A DNA stretch of 64,000 bases. It comes from Mesorhabditis belari (Eukaryota > Nematoda > Chromadorea > Rhabditida > Rhabditidae). Numbering within the stretch: the first letter of the stretch is position 1; each line of letters starts with the position of its first letter. The stretch is from NCBI GenBank assembly GCA_958450365.1, contig CAUEEP010000733.1, forward strand, positions 558,001 to 622,000. Direction: 5' to 3'. A program made the position numbers and the translations under genes. The notes beneath the pieces were generated by a model that was given only the letters and a program-made list of their open reading frames with translations, made no database searches and was not told the origin of the DNA. Of this stretch, positions 57,137 to 64,000 are shown piece after piece.

Positions 57137-57768
57137 ATGGTCCAAATTTAAGGTGAAGGATTGGATCATAGTGATAGAAAAGGTATTTCGGAAATGGAGA
57201 ATCCGATGCTGTATTTAGTTTTCGCCTGAATCCCTTGGTTTTCGAAAAAAAGGCCCAGCAAATTTGGGAACCTACGCTATTGACTGAACGTCCGTTTTAT
57301 AACAGTTCTTTCCCTTCCGATCAAGTATGACCGAATGGTGTAGTGGTAAGTGTACGCGATGAATCCGATGCTGTATTTAGTTTTCGCCTAAACCCCCATT
57401 GTTTTCTCAATTTTGCCTTTTTTCCACGGGTTCGGATCCGTTTCGTGAAAAACTTTTTGCTTTTTTTTGCAAAACATTTAATACTTGGATTAAGAATTAA
57501 TTCAAGTATCCATTAACTTGGAACAATACTTGGATTAAGATTAAGAGCGCGTACACTTACCACTACACCATTCAGTCATACTTGATCGGAAGGGAAACAA
57601 CCGTTATAAACCGTAGGTTCGGTCATTAGCGTAGGTACCCAAATTTGCAACGTCTTTTTTTTCGAAAACCAGGCAAATTAGGCAAAAACTAAAGATAACA
57701 TCGGATTCCCCATGTCCGAAATATCTTTTCTATCACTTTTCTATCGAATCCCTTAAATTTGGACCATT
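57137..57768. repeat. 630-bp palindrome carrying tRNA-like Pol III boxes
   Basis: Arms of about 225 bp (57,137-57,362 and 57,545-57,768) are reverse complements with scattered mismatches. Each arm has AATGGTGTAGTGGTAAGTGT, an A-box-like D-arm sequence; in the centre CACGGGTTCGGATCCG supplies a B box about 100 bp from the left A box. Confidence 0.75.
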
Positions 57769-58188
57769 CCCTTGTAAGGAAAAACACTAAAAATTCAATC
57801 ATCAAGCTATTTTGATCGTAAATAGTATCCATTTAATGCATTATTTCTGAAATTTCATCATAATTCCATTGAATCTTGTTTTTTTTTTGATCAATGCCAT
57901 TTATTTACTTTGTTCGCACTTTTATCCTTTCTTTTAATAGCCAAAGCAACGGAAATGAGCTAAAAACGAATGAATTCGGGAGATTTTCGAGAAAAGAGCC
58001 GATATTTTTTTGCACAAACAAACAAGTAAATAGTAGATTTTTGTTAGAATTGTTTAGAAAATTCATTTCACAGACTATTACTTACAAATCTGATAGCAAA
58101 TTGCTTTTTTCCAATAGTATTAATATTTTTCTATTTTTCTCTTCATTTTCAATCCAATCTTTTGACTCCTTAAGCTGATTTTAGTGTT

Positions 58189-58569
58189 GTTTTGGGGGTG
58201 GGACAAATGCGACCTTTTTTTTGCGCACCTGGACATTTGCGCACCTTTTGCTGGAAAGGCCTTAGGCAAGGCCGTAGAGCTTCAAAAATACTTCCATATA
58301 AGAGAATCGTATGCGTAGATTCCGAATTCAACAAACAGACCTCGCTGACACGTCAAATTTGGGCTAAAAGGCAAAAACTACGCAACTTAACGCTTTTCCG
58401 CAGTTTTTGCCTTTAGCCCAAATTTGACGTGTCAGCGAGGTCTGATTTGTCGAAATTCGGAATCTACGCATACGGTTCCCTTATCTGGAAGTATTTTTGA
58501 AGCTCTACGGCCTTTCCTAAGGCCTTTTCCAGCAAAAACAGGTCGCATTTGTCCCACCCCCGTTGTTTT
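58189..58569. repeat. 380-bp palindrome
   Basis: Outer arms GGGGGTGGGACAAATGCGAC and GTCGCATTTGTCCCACCCCC; inner arms include GCCTTAGGCAAGGCC, CCGAATTC/GAATTCGG-like and CTCGCTGACACGTCAAATTT with their complements. The centre near 58,385 is GCAAAAACT. Lies just upstream of the PGK region. Confidence 0.88.
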
Positions 58570-58649
58570 CGAAAATTTCATAAAACTTCTACCCATCGTT
58601 CTGCGTTTTTTTTGCTTAAACTCTCTGTTTTCCATTTCAGAACCCAAAA

Positions 58650-61675
<3,026 letters not shown>

Positions 61676-63000
61676 TTTCACTCATTCATCTCTTTAAATT
61701 CAACTTATCCACCTTTTTAGGTTTTTCATAGTTTTTCGTAGTCCAATCTGTTTTCTTGTCAAAATTTCACTGTGTGATTCAACTAGCTAGTTCAGTTTAC
61801 TGGTAGATTCATTAGTTTGATTAAAATTTGCTTTTAAAGTTTATCTAATAGCGTTATATTGTAAAACAAGGCAAAATTTATCACTTTTTCTATGAAAGTT
61901 GTCAGTCTGAAACCGTTAGTCAAGACTGTACTTGAGCTGATTTTTTTACAGGCTAAGCCAAAACAAAGCCAAGGTTTTGGTTCAAATACGACTTTTGGGT
62001 TGAGATTTCAGGTCAAGGCCAATTGAAAGCCATTGGCTTTGGCTTGGCTAACCACGGCTTTTGACTTGGAACAGGCTAACCATGAAACAGCCATGTCAGC
62101 AAAACATGCCATTTTTTGTGTCCCGAATTTGTCGACTCGTTTCTCGGCGCTTTAGGATAAATGGAGCTGTGTAGATCAAAAAGAAAACGGAGATTTCTTT
62201 TGGGCAAACAACTTTGGATCTCCTTTCAGCAGTGGAATTTGACGATAAAACTAAATCCAAATTCAAGAATTGAATGCACTTCTTAAAAAGTTTAATATTC
62301 ATGGCTAGCACGAGGGCTGTTCCAAAAAGGCAAAAGCCATGGCTACCCAAAGCCACCGGATTTGGCTTTCCAAATATGGCCATTTTCAGCTCGATTTTAT
62401 AAGCATAAAGTGCATTCTTTTCAGAATCAAAGAGAGCAATCGCGATCTTTCGACTTTCTTCTCATAAAAGTATTTGCTGCAAACCATTTTACATTTATTT
62501 AGGCTTACTCATTTTCCCAAACAAATAGTCAAATGCTTCGTCATTTTTGGCGTCACTATGTCCAAATTTTTTTTGCAACAATTTTGTTAGTATTTTTGAT
62601 TAAAAAATCCGTCAAGCTATTGTGTGGCTGAAACAGCAGTCAAACTCGAAGAACAATGCGATCAATGATGGTATTTTTGGGCAATCATAAATTCAGTTTT
62701 ATTAAAGCAACATCAAGAAGATGATGAAATTTAGAAAAAAACACGTCTTTGAAATGTTTAAGAAAGAAATTAATCAATTTCAAAACATAATTGATAAGAC
62801 TTTTATCAATTTATCAAAGCAAAATTTGACGAAAATCCAGTTTTTATGGTCTCAAATATCCATTGATTAAGAAATCCATAGTGAGCGCTTTCGACAAATT
62901 CGCCACTTTTGACTCGACAGCGCCCCACTGAATTTTGAAAAGTTTATAATTTGAAAAATTTCCGTTTATAATCATAGCTATCAATTTTTCCATTTCTCAC
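61676..63000. other. intergenic stretch
   Basis: Around 61,960-62,070 and 62,330-62,390 the motif AAAGCCAxxGGCTTTGGCTT recurs in both orientations, forming weak fold-backs. No gene seen. Confidence 0.4.
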
Positions 63001-64000
63001 CTCATTTGGATGAACTTTATGCCAAAGCAATTTCTCTCCATTCCCCACTTTCCCCACACATTCCACATCGTGTCCATCACCAATTTGCTCACCACGCAAA
63101 ATTCTCGAGAAAACATCGGAGAAGATATTTGATGGATTTACTGAAGCTGGAAATCAAAATGATCAATTGAATTGAAAAGTTGAAAGATTCAAAAAAGTGA
63201 GCGGGATTGTTACAAACATTTTAATATATAGTATCTAATTTTTTTGAATAGCTAGCTAATTTTTGAATCCTTTAATCTCACTCACAAATCCATTATTAAA
63301 GAAAATCAAAATATTGATAGATTGGATAAAAGGGAGAAAAGATTACGGTTAGCTTACCTTGAAATAAAAAACTTTAACATAATTTCCCTTTCCCTATACA
63401 AATCCCTACCGTAAATACTGTAATAGTACCCTCACCTCCATAATGACGGTGCGGAGTGTTGCGTAGTCTAGCTTTAAACGAGTTTTTCTCGACCTTGTTT
63501 TATGCTACAATGCTCGCTTAGGTATCAAAAATAGCCCTGAATTTCAGCTATTTTTGATACCAAAGACGCATTTTTGAAAGCAATACGGGCGCTTTGAAAA
63601 TAATGAAATACTAAAAACCTTTATGACTACGCGACTGTACGAGGGGGTAATGAGGGGTACTATTACAGAATTTACGGTATGCGAAACTGACCATTTTCCC
63701 TCGAAAACCCGATCCAAAGATCCCCTCTCTCAAAAGCATTGAAATTTTCATTGAGGAATTGATGCAACTCTCCTTCAGCCCATTTCCTCACATCAGACAT
63801 AACAAAATGATCAGCGCCATCCTGGAATTACAAAAGTTCAAAACAAAATTTCATGTTATAATTACTGTGAAATCGTGAAATTGTGGATTCCCGGCAGCCG
63901 GATTCGCCTCTCCGACAGCGATCTTTTGGAAAATCGACGATTCCCTCCCTCGGCGATCAAATAGACGATTTTTGCCCAGAGATCTGCACTTGCGTCTTGT
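63001..64000 (-). CDS. unrecognised protein, internal exons, cut by window edge
   Basis: Three exons with matching phases on the minus strand: 63,866 to beyond 64,000 (IFQKIAVGEANPAAGNPQFH and DFT), 63,692-63,821 (DGADHFVMSDVRKWAEGELH, NAFERGDLWIGFSREN), and 63,001-63,146 (ASVNPSNIFSDVFSRILRGE, DGHDVECVGKVGNGEKLLWH ending VHPNE before a GTGAG donor). The DLWIGF segment after an acidic helix recalls C-type lectin domains, but the rest does not fit well, so I give no name. Further exons downstream (below 63,000) were not found; the 5' end is outside the window. Confidence 0.55.
63407..63679. repeat. fold-back element in an intron, with nested hairpin
   Basis: Ends TACCGTAAATACTGTAATAG and the reverse complement (CTATTACAGAATTTACGGTA); inside is a second hairpin, GGTATCAAAAATAGC ... 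GCTATTTTTGATACC. Confidence 0.85.

Noticed and set aside
63692..63821. C-type lectin domain
   Set aside because: Only the DLWIGF segment fits; cysteines and the carbohydrate-site motif are absent from the visible exons.

Overview
This is nuclear DNA of a nematode, most likely a rhabditid. Three things point there: a 330-bp block of the nematode telomere repeat TTAGGC at 45,527-45,856; genes made of short exons separated by compact introns with TTTTCAG-type acceptors, with trans-splice-like acceptors just upstream of some start codons; and the gene content (a nematode serpentine receptor, a large F-box-like family, UNC-93/MFSD11, eL8, phosphoglycerate kinase). Coding calls come from reading and splicing by eye; no database was searched.

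Layout. 1-8.4 kb: four members of an F-box-like family (one running off the left edge, one decayed, one intact, one broken) around a GT31 beta-1,3-galactosyltransferase gene. 8.9-16 kb: a decayed multi-exon gene, a damaged ZMAT2/Snu23 zinc-finger copy, a chromodomain gene only 127 bp downstream with operon-like spacing, and a mariner relic. 15.8-18.2 kb: a multipass membrane protein. 18.5-19.9 kb: ribosomal protein eL8. 20.7-23.1 kb: two more F-box-like genes. 23.1-29.9 kb: gene-poor, with fold-back elements. 30-34.6 kb: an unrecognised basic protein and two small four-TM proteins. 35.3-36.5 kb: the seventh F-box-like gene. 36.7-39.0 kb: an MFSD11/UNC-93-like transporter. 39.8-45.5 kb: a tandem array of parallel-beta-helix-like genes whose last unit is cut off and followed by the telomeric block. 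46-58.6 kb: repeats (minisatellites, mariner-type non-autonomous elements, tRNA-derived pieces, long palindromes) around one serpentine receptor. 58.6-61.7 kb: phosphoglycerate kinase. 63-64 kb: the 3' part of an unrecognised minus-strand gene.

The most notable signal is at 43.2-45.9 kb. Unit 2 of the array matches unit 1 up to the intron just before an exon that should follow, then stops; 67 bp later TTAGGC repeats begin, oriented as a telomere added to the left-hand fragment. This looks like a healed chromosome end that was later fused or inserted, a site of programmed DNA elimination, or an assembly join.

A caution for every pseudogene call: several genes that should be functional (PGK, GT31, the receptor, the membrane protein) carry isolated one-base frame breaks, often in homopolymers. 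Some apparent lesions may therefore be consensus errors.
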